A stretch of 64,000 nucleotides of DNA from Vogesella indigofera (GCF_028548395.1 NZ_JAQQLA010000004.1:744001-808000); one strand, 5' to 3'. Counted from the stretch's first letter, positions 34,612 to 44,729 are shown. Numbers and translations: made by a program. The notes: generated by a model not told the origin, from the letters alone.

Positions 34612-35546
34612 GAGGTGTGCTCGTTTGCCGGGGCGGAGCCGCCATTATGACGCTTTGCCGCCGTCGCGGGCAGCGCCGGCACCACGCCGCCGCGCTGGCG
34701 GAACACGCGCGGGGTGACGCCGGTGAGGCGGCGGAAGAAGCGGATGAAGTAGGCCGGCTCGGCAAAGCCGAGTACGTCGGCGATCTGGCTCACCGTCAGC
34801 ACGGTATAGATCAGGTTGCGCTTCGCCTCCAGCAACTGGCGCTGGTGCACGATCTGCAGCGCGCTGTGCCCGCTCAGGCGGCGGCAGACGCTGTTGAGAT
34901 GGGCGCTGGTGACGCCCAGCTGCCGCGCGTAGCGGCTGACCGGCCAGTGCGCGGCGTAGTGCTGTTCCACCAGCGCCGAGAATTTCACCAGCTGCGGCTG
35001 GCCGCGGTCGGGGCGGTCCTCGCTGCTGGCCGCCTGCGGCAGCTGCCGGCTGAGCAGCACCACCAGTGCGCACATCAGCGAGCGCAGCAGCACGTCGCGG
35101 CCGGCGGCGGGGGTCGCGTATTCGCGGGCGATGGCGAGGAACAGCGCGTCCAGCTCGGCGTCGGCGGCGTAGCAGCCCGGCTGCTGCAGCAGGGGCGGGC
35201 AGTTGGCCAGGCACTCCTGCAGCCACGCCACCAGCGGCGCCGCCAGGGTGATGATGTAGCCGTCGATGCTGTCGTGAAACTGGAAGCCGTGCACGCACAT
35301 CGCCGGCACCACCTGGATCACCGGCACCGCCACCGGCGTGCAGTGCTCCTCGATGAACAGCGTCGCCGGGCCGCGCCGCACGTACAGCAGCTGGTACAGG
35401 TCGGCGTGGCGGTGCTGGTCGATCTCCCAGCCGTGGCGCTGGCTGCGGCTGGAGATGCTTTCACAGTGCAGCAGGTCCGGCGTCGGCCACGCCGCGCCCT
35501 CGCCATACAGCTTGAATACCGGAATGTCCCTGCTGTGCTGCAACAT
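34608..35546 (-). CDS. pobR: AraC-family regulator, probable PobR
   Basis: The 312-residue protein has an N-terminal cupin-like effector domain (about residues 20-160) with HRHADLYQLLYVRRG and a C-terminal AraC double helix-turn-helix (about 210-300) with YARQLGVTSAHLNSVCRRLSGHSALQ. It is divergent from pobA with 146 bases between, the standard arrangement for PobR, which activates pobA in response to 4-hydroxybenzoate. Two adjacent ATG codons precede LQHSRD; GGGGAA is better spaced for the second, which is used here. A longer frame exists upstream but would run into the pobA promoter. Confidence 0.82.
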   Translation of the reverse strand: MLQHSRDIPVFKLYGEGAAWPTPDLLHCESISSRSQRHGWEIDQHRHADLYQLLYVRRGPATLFIEEHCTPVAVPVIQVVPAMCVHGFQFHDSIDGYIITLAAPLVAWLQECLANCPPLLQQPGCYAADAELDALFLAIAREYATPAAGRDVLLRSLMCALVVLLSRQLPQAASSEDRPDRGQPQLVKFSALVEQHYAAHWPVSRYARQLGVTSAHLNSVCRRLSGHSALQIVHQRQLLEAKRNLIYTVLTVSQIADVLGFAEPAYFIRFFRRLTGVTPRVFRQRGGVVPALPATAAKRHNGGSAPANEHTS

Positions 35547-36877
<1,331 letters not shown>

Positions 36878-36908
36878 GCCACCGCTTACATCCCCTCTGA
36901 TGATGATT

Positions 36909-36942
36909 GCCAGCCCCGGCCCTGCCGGTGCTGGCTTTTTTT
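36909..36942 (+). terminator. Terminator after pobA
   Basis: GCCAGCCCCGGC (36909-36920), short loop, GCCGGTGCTGGC and seven T. Confidence 0.9.
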
Positions 36943-37141
36943 GCGCCGCGCTCCCTGATCCGGCGTGGCGCCGCCCTGGCGGGCCTGTTGCCCCGTCTGT
37001 GGCAACGCGCCTTGGTGCAGCTACGCGGCGAGGCCTTGTCCGCCGCACTGGACTGGCTCCGTGGCAGCGGCAGAAAGTGGCACTGGGCAAGGGGCCAGCC
37101 GGGCGGCAACATCAGGGCCAATCCCAAGCCCGGAGCCTGCC

Positions 37142-37744
37142 ATGCCCCTGTACCAGCCCCCGTCCTTTGCCGCTGCGGCCAACGTTGGCCGCAATCTCGC
37201 CGCCGAGTTTCCGTTTGCCACACTGCTGACCCAGCAGCAGGACACGCCGTGGCTCAGCCACCTGCTGTTGCTGCCCGATCCGCACGACGCGGACTGCCTG
37301 CTCGGCCACCTCGCCGCCGCCAACGGCCACAGCGCCGCGCTGCTGAACGCGCCCAGCGTCGCCATCTTTCACGGCGAGCACGGCTATGTGTCGCCGCGCT
37401 GGTATGTCAGCACCGGCATGGTGCCGACCTGGAACTACCGCGTGGCGCACGCCCACGGCCAGGCCGAGGCGGTCAGCGGCGACGAGCTGACGGCGCTGCT
37501 GACGCAACTGGCCGCCCGTTTCGAAGGTGCCGACGGCTGGACGCCGGCGGCGCTACCGGCCGCGGCGCTGGCGGCGATGCAGCGCGCCATCGTCGGCTTC
37601 CGGCTGCGGGTCACGCGCTGGGAGGTGAAGGAAAAGCTGAGCCAGAACCGCAAGCCGGAAGACGTGGCCGCGGTGATCGCCGCGCTGCAGGCAGGCGACG
37701 GCGAACAGCGGCAGCTGGCAGCGCGCATGGCAGAGCGCCAATAA
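37142..37744 (+). CDS. PaiB-like FMN-binding protein
   Basis: The 200-residue protein resembles the PaiB family (FMN-binding split barrel, named after a Bacillus regulator of protease genes): MPLYQPPSFAAAA at the start, FHGEHGYVSPRWY near residue 78, VPTWNYRVAHAHG near 92 and the C-terminal LSQNRKPEDVAAVIAAL. In most bacteria the actual role is unknown. A 20-base perfect palindrome TGCGGCCAACGTTGGCCGCA (37174-37193) lies inside the first 20 codons, encoding AAANVGRN; it consists of two facing one-mismatch copies of the dispersed motif. Confidence 0.85.
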   Translation: MPLYQPPSFAAAANVGRNLAAEFPFATLLTQQQDTPWLSHLLLLPDPHDADCLLGHLAAANGHSAALLNAPSVAIFHGEHGYVSPRWYVSTGMVPTWNYRVAHAHGQAEAVSGDELTALLTQLAARFEGADGWTPAALPAAALAAMQRAIVGFRLRVTRWEVKEKLSQNRKPEDVAAVIAALQAGDGEQRQLAARMAERQ

Positions 37745-37858
37745 GCCCCGCTAGCAAAACCTCGCCGCGCAGCTGAACCAAGGCACCGACGCAGACAGTA
37801 GCCGTCGTACGGCAAGGAGGCGCAAAGCAGGATCAGGGTTTGGGTGAGTGGCGCCCGG

Positions 37859-38644
37859 TCAGCCGACGCCGAGGCGGGCGTACACCTGCTGCCGCGTCTG
37901 CGCGATCAACCGCGCCAGCTCGCCGCTGTCGCGCATCTTGCGCAGTTCGCGGTTGAAGCGGGCGATCAGCTCCGCCGCCTGCGGATGCTTGCGCGACACC
38001 GCCACGCACAGCGGTGTGGTCCAGTACTCGCGCGCCTGCGGCACCAGCTGCCGCGCCTGCTGCTGTCGCAGCGTGCTGCGTGCCAGCAGCTGCCCGGCCT
38101 CCCACTCCATCGGGAACAGGTCGATGCGGCCGGCCAGCAACTTGCGCAGGTTGCTGCCGTCGTCGCTGGCGATGTCGACCTTGAGCACGCCCTGCTGCTG
38201 CAGGCTGCTGAAGGCATCGGAATAGAAATTGCCGGCGGTGATGCCGAAACGGTAGGGCGCGAGATCGGCCAGCGTCTGCCACGGGTAGCTTTCGCCGGCG
38301 CGCTGGAACAGCACCATGCGGAACGGCATCACCGGCTCGGAAAACAGCAGGTCGCGCAGCCGCTCCTCGTTCGGCGTCCAGCCGAGGCTGCCGTCGACAT
38401 CGCCGTTGCGCGCCAGCTGGATGGCGCGATGGTTGGGATACCAGTCGTAGCGGACGCTGACATTGCCGCGGCGGAACACCTCGCTCACCACCGCCGACAG
38501 GATGCCGCCGCGCGGCAGCTGCTCGCCCATGAACGGCGGGTAGGCCTGGTTGGAAAAGCGCACCTGCAGTGGCGCCTCGCCGGCCAGCAACGGCAGCGGA
38601 CACGCCAGCAGCAGCAAGAGCATGAAATTGCGGAACAACGTCAT
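37859..38644 (-). CDS. Periplasmic solute-binding protein, family 3
   Basis: The 261-residue protein has a signal peptide (residues 1-22, ending PLLAGEA) and the bacterial extracellular solute-binding family 3 fold (VRFSNQAYPPFMGEQLP, WEAGQLLARST). No ABC permease or ATPase gene is adjacent, so it may be an orphan receptor or sensor component. The start giving MTLFRNFML has GGGGTGA upstream; an ATG eleven codons earlier is in frame. A second, distinct family 3 protein is at 46243. Confidence 0.85.
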   Translation of the reverse strand: MTLFRNFMLLLLLACPLPLLAGEAPLQVRFSNQAYPPFMGEQLPRGGILSAVVSEVFRRGNVSVRYDWYPNHRAIQLARNGDVDGSLGWTPNEERLRDLLFSEPVMPFRMVLFQRAGESYPWQTLADLAPYRFGITAGNFYSDAFSSLQQQGVLKVDIASDDGSNLRKLLAGRIDLFPMEWEAGQLLARSTLRQQQARQLVPQAREYWTTPLCVAVSRKHPQAAELIARFNRELRKMRDSGELARLIAQTRQQVYARLGVG

Positions 38645-38800
38645 ATTCACCCCGGTCTGCGCCATTTTGCGTTGCACAGCAGCCTATCGTAAGCAGAAGC
38701 TGTCGCCAAGCGGCAATAATACCCGCCGCCACGGGCGCAGGCGGGGCAAAAGCGGTACACTGCCGGCCTTGACCGCAACCTTCCCCAGCGAAAGCCCGCC

Positions 38801-39352
38801 ATGGCACTGAAAGCTACCATCTACAAAGCCGACCTCACCATTTCCGACATGGATCGCGGCTATTACGACAGCCATAGCCTGACCATCGCGCAGCACCCGT
38901 CGGAAACCATCGAGCGCATGATGCTGCGCATCGCGGTGTTCGCGCTGCACGCCGGCGAATACATGGCCTTCACCCGCGGCATCAGCGACGACGACGAGCC
39001 GGACCTGTGGCACAAGAATTTCAGCGACGAGATCGAAGAGTGGATCGAGCTGGGCGAGCCGGACGAGAAGCGGCTGCGCAAGGCCTGCGGCCGTGCCGCC
39101 AAGGTGTGGCTGTACACCTACGGTGGCCGCGCCGCCGACATCTGGTGGCAGGGCATGGAAGGCAAGGTTGGCCGCTTCGACCACCTCAACATCTTCAGCA
39201 TCACGCCGGAAACGCTGGCCGAGCTGGCCACGCTGTGCGAGCGCAGCATGCAGCTGAATGCCACCATCCAGGACGGCACGCTGTGGCTGTCGTCGGAAAA
39301 AGGCAGCGTCGCGGTGACGCCGCAGCGGCTGTACGGCAGCGGGGAACGCTGA
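38801..39352 (+). CDS. yaeQ: YaeQ family protein
   Basis: The 183-residue protein matches YaeQ along its length: MALKATIYKADLTISDMDRGYY at the start (split, residues 1-22), ETIERMMLRIAVFALHA, and LWHKNFSDEIEEWIELGEPDEKRLRKAC. The fold is PD-(D/E)XK-like; YaeQ was linked to suppression of RfaH loss in E. coli, and its function is not settled. An exact dispersed motif copy (39164-39175) encodes KVGR here. The convergent TetR gene ends seven bases away. Confidence 0.9.
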   Translation: MALKATIYKADLTISDMDRGYYDSHSLTIAQHPSETIERMMLRIAVFALHAGEYMAFTRGISDDDEPDLWHKNFSDEIEEWIELGEPDEKRLRKACGRAAKVWLYTYGGRAADIWWQGMEGKVGRFDHLNIFSITPETLAELATLCERSMQLNATIQDGTLWLSSEKGSVAVTPQRLYGSGER

Positions 39353-39359
39353 GCGGCAC

Positions 39360-39953
39360 TCAGCCGGCCTGGTGCGTCGCCATCAGCCGCACGAAGCCGC
39401 GCCGCGCCAGCGCCACGCCGTCGGCGCTGTCCAGCAGCTGCCGGTCGTGGTGCGCGCTCTGCACCAGCCCGAACAGCATGAAGGCCAGCAGCGCCACGTC
39501 GCAATCCGCCGCCAGCTCGCCGGCGTCACAGGCCTGCTGCAGCAGCCGCTGCAGCGTGTCGCGCTGCCAGCGCTGGCCGGCGACCAGCGCCTCGCGCACC
39601 GCGCCGGGCTGGTCGTCGAATTCATAGGCCGCCGCCAGCAGCGGACAACCGCCCGGGTAGCGGCCCTGCTCCATGCGTGCAAGCCAGCCGTCGAACAGCG
39701 CCGTCAGCCGCGCCATGCCGCGCGGCAGCGCCAGCGCCGGCTGCACCGTCTCGGCGACGAACTGCGCCTGTGCCGCCTGCACCACCGCCAGCTGCAGCGC
39801 CTCCTTGCTGCCGAAGTGGGCGAACAGCCCGCTTTTCGACAGGCCGCTGGCCGCCGCCAGGCTGCCGATGGTCAGCCCGCTGACGCCGACCTGGCTGGCC
39901 AGCGCCAGTGCCTGTTGCAGAATTGCCTCTCTCGTTGCCGCCTTTTTCGTCAT
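39360..39953 (-). CDS. TetR-family transcriptional regulator
   Basis: The 197-residue protein has an N-terminal TetR helix-turn-helix (TREAILQQALALASQVGVSG and ASGLSKSGLFAHFGSKEAL, residues 5-50) and a helical ligand domain. The start giving MTKKAATREA is chosen; a longer frame from 39992 would begin inside the operator. A near-perfect 24-base palindrome stands between this gene and the divergent thioesterase gene, so it very likely represses the thioesterase-DUF1304 pair and itself. The ligand is unknown. Confidence 0.9.
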   Translation of the reverse strand: MTKKAATREAILQQALALASQVGVSGLTIGSLAAASGLSKSGLFAHFGSKEALQLAVVQAAQAQFVAETVQPALALPRGMARLTALFDGWLARMEQGRYPGGCPLLAAAYEFDDQPGAVREALVAGQRWQRDTLQRLLQQACDAGELAADCDVALLAFMLFGLVQSAHHDRQLLDSADGVALARRGFVRLMATHQAG

Positions 39954-39982
39954 CGCTGCTTGCCTTGCCGCTGTCTTCGTGC

Positions 39983-40006
39983 AAAATAGCACGATCGTTC
40001 TATTTT
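39983..40006. promoter_or_regulatory. Probable TetR operator
   Basis: Arms AAAATAGCACGA and TCGTTCTATTTT form a 24-base palindrome with a single mismatched pair. It lies 29 bases before the TetR start and 13 bases before the thioesterase start, so binding would block both promoters. Confidence 0.75.
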
Positions 40007-40019
40007 AGGAATCACACTC

Positions 40020-40472
40020 ATGACCGCATTCAGCAAAGTCGTCGAGGTCCGCTGGGCCGATATCGACGCCAACCAGCACATGCGCCACAGCGCCTACGCC
40101 GACCTGTGCACCCACACCCGGTTGGAGTGGCTGCAGGCGGCCGGCTTCGGCGCCGACGAATTCAAACGCCAGGGCTTCGGCCCGGTACTGTTCCGCGAAA
40201 GCACCGATTATCGCCGCGAGGTGAACCTGGGGGAACGCCTTAGCATCAATGTGCTGATCGCCGCCGCCAGCCCGGACAACAGCCGCTGGCACATTCGCCA
40301 GGAAATGCGCAAGGCGGACGGCACCCTGGCCGCGGTGTACGAGGTGACCGGCGCCTGGCTGGACCTGCGCAGCCGCAAGCTGATCGCGCCGCCGCCGGCG
40401 CTGGCTGACATCCTCGCCGCCCTGCCGCGCAGCGCCGATTTTGCCGCGCTGCCATTGCCGCAAAGCGCCTGA
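40020..40472 (+). CDS. Acyl-CoA thioesterase, 4HBT hotdog family
   Basis: The 150-residue protein has the 4-hydroxybenzoyl-CoA thioesterase type motif VRWADIDANQHMRHSAYADL (Asp about residue 15), a hotdog fold by length, and FRESTDYRREVNLGERLSI. The substrate is unknown. AGGA precedes the ATG. It lies directly behind the TetR operator and forms an operon with DUF1304 eleven bases later. Confidence 0.85.
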   Translation: MTAFSKVVEVRWADIDANQHMRHSAYADLCTHTRLEWLQAAGFGADEFKRQGFGPVLFRESTDYRREVNLGERLSINVLIAAASPDNSRWHIRQEMRKADGTLAAVYEVTGAWLDLRSRKLIAPPPALADILAALPRSADFAALPLPQSA

Positions 40473-40483
40473 ACGGAGCCGCC

Positions 40484-40837
40484 ATGACGCTCGCCGCCAA
40501 TCTCGCCATCGCCGTGGTCGCACTGCTCCATGTCTACATCATGGTGCTGGAAATGTTCTTGTGGACGCGCCCGGCCGGGCGTCGCGCCTTCGGCCTGACG
40601 CCGGAATTCGCCGCCGCCAGCCGCGTGCTGGCCGCCAATCAGGGCTTGTACAACGGCTTTCTTGCCGCCGGCCTGCTGTGGAGCCTGCTGCCGGGCAGCC
40701 CCGCCGCCATCGCGCCCTTCTTCCTCGGCTGCGTGATCGTCGCCGGCGTGTTCGGCGCCGCCACCGCCAGCCGCAAGATCCTACTGGTGCAGGCATTGCC
40801 GGCAGCCGTGGCGCTGGCGCTGTGGTGGCTGGCCTAA
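40484..40837 (+). CDS. DUF1304 family membrane protein
   Basis: The 117-residue protein has four membrane segments and the DUF1304 pattern: VALLHVYIMVLEMFLWTRPAGRRAFG near the start (residues 13-38), and LAANQGLYNGFLAAGLLW in the middle. Function unknown. GGAG precedes the ATG. It is the second gene of the TetR-controlled pair. Its stop codon touches the left end of GTTCACGATCT element copy C. Confidence 0.88.
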   Translation: MTLAANLAIAVVALLHVYIMVLEMFLWTRPAGRRAFGLTPEFAAASRVLAANQGLYNGFLAAGLLWSLLPGSPAAIAPFFLGCVIVAGVFGAATASRKILLVQALPAAVALALWWLA

Positions 40838-40979
40838 GAACGTGTTCACGATCTCGCGAGCTAGAGCGAGACAAGGCGAAAATGGCTGAGGAAGCGGCGT
40901 TTATCCAGATATAAACAAGCATGCCGAAGCCGTTTTTAACGCCGTATCGCCGAAGCGCAGCAGATCGTGAACAGGTTCT
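40837..40979 (+). repeat. GTTCACGATCT element, copy C (most complete)
   Basis: A 143-base element with 18-base inverted ends differing at one position (AGAACGTGTTCACGATCT and AGATCGTGAACAGGTTCT). The last A of the DUF1304 stop is its first base. A TA on either side may be the target duplication. No reading frame. Confidence 0.85.
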
Positions 40980-41135
40980 AACGCACAGCCGGGGTTGGCC
41001 GCAATATGTGGCGGCAGGTTGCGGCGACGCCACACCGGCTGCGACAGCGGTGGCGGTATCAGCGTACAATTCCGCCATTCTCGGCCGGGGCAAGATGACC
41101 ACCGGCCGCACTTTTTTCAGGAATTGCGAGAAGCC

Positions 41136-42143
41136 ATGTCCACACTGCTGCCCCTGCTGCAAGCCGCCGATGCCCAGCGCACCGCGCTGCTGGCGCAACT
41201 GCAAGACGAAAACACCAATGCCTACCGCCTGTTTCACGGCAGCGTCGAAGGTCGCGACGGCCTCACCATCGACCGTTACGGCGATGTGCTGCTGATCCAG
41301 ACCTTCCACACCCCGCTCAGCGACGAAGAGCACCAGACCATCCTCGACCACTACGCGCCGCTGGGCCTGCACGCGGTGTACAACGACCGCAGCGGCAGCA
41401 ATTCGCGCATCGGCAACGCGCTGAGCGAGGAAGAACTGGTCGAGGCGCAACAGCCGCGCGTGATCAGCGAGCTGGGCGTCAACTACCACTTCGAGGCGCG
41501 TCACGACGGTCAGGACCCATGGCTGTTCCTCGACCTGCGCGCCGGCCGCCGCCGCGTGATGCAGCTGGCGGAAGGCAAGAGCGTGCTCAACCTGTTCGCC
41601 TACACCGGCGGTGTCGGCGTCGCCGCCGCCAAGGCCGGCGCCAGCTTCGTGATGAACGTCGACTTTGCCGAATCCAGCCTGCGCGTGGCGCGCGGCAACG
41701 CCAAGCTCAACACCCTGGCCACCCGCCCGCGCTGCGTGCAGAGCGACTTCTTCCCGGCCATCCGCCAGCTGTCCGGCCTCGGCCAGGCGAAGATGGTGCG
41801 CGGCAAGAAAATGCCACCGTTCCAGCCGCTGGAAGCGCGCCAGTTTGACCTGGTGTTCCTCGATCCGCCGCGCTACGCCAAGAGCCCGTTCGGCGTGGTC
41901 GACCTGATCAACGACTACGCCGCGCTGTTCAAGCCGGCGCTGCTGACCACCGCCGAGGGCGGCATCATCATCTGCTGCAACAACGTGGCGCAGGTCGATG
42001 CCGACGCCTGGCTGGACCAGCTCAAGCGCAGCGCCGCCAAGGTTGGCCGCACCGTGCGCGACGTGGAGTGGATTACCCCGGAAGCCGACTTCCCGTCGTT
42101 TGACGGCAAGCATCCGCTGAAGATGGCGCTGCTGCACGTCTAA
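41136..42143 (+). CDS. RlmI-like class I SAM-dependent methyltransferase
   Basis: The 335-residue protein has the SAM motif VLNLFAYTGGVGVAAAKAGA (about residues 150-169) and the catalytic-type motif DLVFLDPPRYAKSPFG (about 242) seen in rRNA m5C methyltransferases of the RlmI/RlmK group; the N-terminal region is a short EEHD-like domain without an obvious PUA domain. It probably methylates 23S rRNA, but the site cannot be told. An exact dispersed motif copy (42039-42050) encodes KVGR near the C-terminus. Confidence 0.83.
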   Translation: MSTLLPLLQAADAQRTALLAQLQDENTNAYRLFHGSVEGRDGLTIDRYGDVLLIQTFHTPLSDEEHQTILDHYAPLGLHAVYNDRSGSNSRIGNALSEEELVEAQQPRVISELGVNYHFEARHDGQDPWLFLDLRAGRRRVMQLAEGKSVLNLFAYTGGVGVAAAKAGASFVMNVDFAESSLRVARGNAKLNTLATRPRCVQSDFFPAIRQLSGLGQAKMVRGKKMPPFQPLEARQFDLVFLDPPRYAKSPFGVVDLINDYAALFKPALLTTAEGGIIICCNNVAQVDADAWLDQLKRSAAKVGRTVRDVEWITPEADFPSFDGKHPLKMALLHV

Positions 42144-42223
42144 GCGCCGCCCCACTGCCAGCCGCGACAGCGCCCGCCGGGCGCTGTCCCTGTTTCAACG
42201 ACCCGAGATCGAGCACGACCCTC

Positions 42224-42721
42224 ATGAGCCAGCCGCTGACCTATCTGCAAGCCTATCCCGCCGAACTGCTGGACAAGGTGCGCGCGCTGCTGGACCAGGG
42301 CCAGCTCGGCCAGTGGCTCGCCCGCCGCTATCCCGAGCGCCACGACGCCGGCACCGACCGCGCGCTGTACGACTACGTGATGGCGCTGAAGCAGCGCTAC
42401 CTGAAGAACGCGCCGCCGCTGGCCAAGGTGCAATACGACAACAACATGCACCCGGTCAACGGCACGCTGGGCACCAATGCCTTCGTGTCACGGGTGCAGG
42501 GCGGCAAGCTGAAAGCCAAGAACGAGATCCGCATCGCCACCCTGTTCCGCGAGGCGCCGGAGCCGTTCCTGCAGATGATCGTGGTGCACGAGCTGGCGCA
42601 CCTGAAGGAAAAGAACCACGACAAGGCGTTCTACCAGCTGTGCTGCCACATGCTGCCCGATTACCACCAGCTGGAGTTCGACACCCGGCTGTGGCTGACC
42701 GCGCGCGAGCTGGAACGCTGA
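42224..42721 (+). CDS. YgjP-like zinc metallopeptidase domain protein
   Basis: The 165-residue protein has the zinc motif VVHELAHLKEKNHDKAFY (about residues 125-142), a HExxH with the following H-x(3)-F pattern of the YgjP/DUF45 family. No signal peptide, so it acts in the cytoplasm. The role is unknown; relatives are often encoded near translation or restriction genes. A motif-pair hairpin follows seven bases after the stop. Confidence 0.83.
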   Translation: MSQPLTYLQAYPAELLDKVRALLDQGQLGQWLARRYPERHDAGTDRALYDYVMALKQRYLKNAPPLAKVQYDNNMHPVNGTLGTNAFVSRVQGGKLKAKNEIRIATLFREAPEPFLQMIVVHELAHLKEKNHDKAFYQLCCHMLPDYHQLEFDTRLWLTARELER

Positions 42722-42727
42722 GGCGAC

Positions 42728-42759
42728 AAGGTTGGCCGCAACGCCTTGCGGCCAACCCT
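42728..42759 (+). terminator. Hairpin of two inverted motif copies
   Basis: AAGGTTGGCCGCA (42728-42740), loop, and TGCGGCCAACCCT (42747-42759). The stem is 12 pairs long; there is no T run, so it may only slow transcription or protect the transcript end. Confidence 0.65.
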
Positions 42760-42766
42760 GGTCCTG

Positions 42767-42795
42767 CTGACATCGCCCATCCGCTCGCCTACAAT
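42767..42795 (+). promoter_or_regulatory. Sigma-70 promoter of the flavoprotein gene
   Basis: CTGACA (42767-42772, 5/6), a 17-base spacer and TACAAT (42790-42795, 5/6). This is the best-matching promoter I see in the window. Confidence 0.6.
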
Positions 42796-42856
42796 ACGCA
42801 CCCTGTTGATTTGACAACGATTTGCGGCACTACCCGCCGCCCATGAAAGCCCGATT

Positions 42857-44473
42857 ATGTTGCGACTCGCCGAAATCAAGCTGCCGCTTGACCACCATGA
42901 CTCCGCGCTGCGCGAGGCCGTCTGTGCCCGCCTCGGCGTGCCCGACAGCGCCATCCGCGCGCTCACCGTTTTCAAGCGCAGCTACGACGCGCGCCGCTCC
43001 TCGCAGCAGCTGATCTACATCGTCGATCTGGACATCGCCGGCGAGGACGCGCTGCTGAAAAAATTCAAGGGCGACCCGCACGTCGGCGCCACGCCGGACA
43101 TGAACTACTACTACGTCGGCCAGGCGCCGGCGACGCTGCCGTGCCGGCCGCTGGTGGTCGGTTTCGGCCCCTGCGGCATCTTCGCCGCGCTGATCCTGGC
43201 GCAGATGGGCTTCAAGCCCATCGTGCTGGAACGCGGCAAGGAAGTGCGCCAGCGCACCAAGGACACCTGGGGCCTGTGGCGCAAGAACGTGCTGAACCCG
43301 GAATCCAACGTGCAGTACGGCGAAGGCGGCGCCGGCACCTTCTCCGACGGCAAGCTGTACAGCCAGATCAAGGACCCGCGCTACCTCGGTCGCAAGGTGA
43401 TCGACGAGTTCGTCAAGGCCGGCGCACCGGAGGAGATCGTCTACGTCGCCAAGCCGCACATCGGCACCTTCAAGCTGGTGACCATGGTGGAGAAGATGCG
43501 CGCCACCATCATCGAACTGGGTGGCGAGATCCGCTTCGAGCACAAGGTCACCGACCTGCTGCTGGACGGCGACGGCGACCAGCAGCAGCTGCGCGGCGTG
43601 GTGCTGGATAACGGCGAACAGCTGCTGTCCGAGCACGTGGTGCTGGCGCTGGGCCACAGCGCGCGCGACACCTTCGAGATGCTGCACGCGCGCGGCGTGT
43701 ACATGGAAGCCAAGCCGTTCTCCATCGGCTGCCGCATCGAGCACCCGCAGTCGCTGATCGACAAGGCGCGTCACGGCAAGCACGCCGGCCACCCTATCCT
43801 CGGCGCCGCCGACTACAAGCTGGTGCACCACGCCAAGAACGGCCGCGCGGTGTACAGCTTCTGCATGTGCCCGGGCGGCACCGTGGTCGCCGCCGCCTCC
43901 GAACCGGGGCGGCTGGTCACCAACGGCATGAGCCAGTACTCGCGCAACGAGCGCAACGCCAACTCGGCTCTGGTGGTCAGCATTACGCCGGAAGACTACC
44001 CGGGCGACGGCCCGCTGGCCGGCATCGCGCTACAGCGGCAGCTGGAAGAGCTGGCGTTCAAGCTCGGCGGCGAGAACTACGAGGCGCCGGCGCAGCTGGT
44101 CGGCGACTTCCTCGCCGGCAAGCCGTCGACGCAACTGGGTGAAGTGGAGCCGTCGTACCAGCCGGGGGTGAAGATGAGCGACCTGGCCAGCATCCTGCCG
44201 CCGTACGCGGTGGAGGCGATGCGCGAGGCGCTGCCGGCGTTCGACCGCCAGATCCGCGGCTACGCGATGCACGACGCGGTGCTGACCGGGCTGGAGACGC
44301 GTACCAGCTCGCCGCTGCGCATCACCCGCGGCGACGACCTGCAGAGCCTGAACGTGCGCGGCCTGTATCCGGCCGGCGAAGGCGCCGGTTACGCCGGCGG
44401 CATCCTGTCGGCCGGCGTCGACGGCATCCGCATCGCCGAGGCGGTGGCGAAAAGCATGCTCGGCCTGCACTGA
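42857..44473 (+). CDS. FAD/NAD(P)-dependent oxidoreductase, uncharacterised flavoprotein
   Basis: The 538-residue protein has an N-terminal alpha/beta domain (residues 1-90, with ALTVFKRSYDARRSSQQLIYIV), the dinucleotide-binding motif VVGFGPCGIFAALILAQMG (about 97-115), and the second region ARGVYMEAKPFSIGCRIEHPQ and LYPAGEGAGYAGGILSAGVDG near the end. This is the large family annotated as NAD(P)/FAD-dependent oxidoreductases of unknown role. It is a single-gene unit with its own promoter and terminator. Confidence 0.85.
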   Translation: MLRLAEIKLPLDHHDSALREAVCARLGVPDSAIRALTVFKRSYDARRSSQQLIYIVDLDIAGEDALLKKFKGDPHVGATPDMNYYYVGQAPATLPCRPLVVGFGPCGIFAALILAQMGFKPIVLERGKEVRQRTKDTWGLWRKNVLNPESNVQYGEGGAGTFSDGKLYSQIKDPRYLGRKVIDEFVKAGAPEEIVYVAKPHIGTFKLVTMVEKMRATIIELGGEIRFEHKVTDLLLDGDGDQQQLRGVVLDNGEQLLSEHVVLALGHSARDTFEMLHARGVYMEAKPFSIGCRIEHPQSLIDKARHGKHAGHPILGAADYKLVHHAKNGRAVYSFCMCPGGTVVAAASEPGRLVTNGMSQYSRNERNANSALVVSITPEDYPGDGPLAGIALQRQLEELAFKLGGENYEAPAQLVGDFLAGKPSTQLGEVEPSYQPGVKMSDLASILPPYAVEAMREALPAFDRQIRGYAMHDAVLTGLETRTSSPLRITRGDDLQSLNVRGLYPAGEGAGYAGGILSAGVDGIRIAEAVAKSMLGLH

Positions 44474-44498
44474 ACCCGTACCGGCCATCCCTGTCGAA

Positions 44499-44532
44499 AT
44501 GCGGCGCGCCCGGCTGGCGCGCCGCATTTTTT
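44499..44532 (+). terminator. Terminator after the flavoprotein gene
   Basis: AATGCGGCGCGCC (44499-44511), CGGCT loop, matching arm and six T. Confidence 0.9.
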
Positions 44533-44617
44533 GCTGCGACCGCCTGGCGGCCGTGGTAAAACGCCCGTATGCACACGAGTCACGTCACGGCAATTGTTAG
44601 TCTGACGTGCTAAAACC

Positions 44618-44629
44618 AAGGTTGGCCGC
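44618..44629 (+). repeat. Dispersed uptake-like motif, exact copy
   Basis: Intergenic AAGGTTGGCCGC between the flavoprotein gene and the OmpA-like lipoprotein gene; TGCTAAAAC stands before it, much as TGCTAAAAT follows the copy before hemC. Confidence 0.85.
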
Positions 44630-44729
44630 AGGGCCACACACCGGTCCTTGCCACCAACCGGGTCATAACCAGCGCCCGGCACGTATCGGGCGCCTACCTG
44701 TTGAAACCCTTGCTTGCAAAGGAACTACC

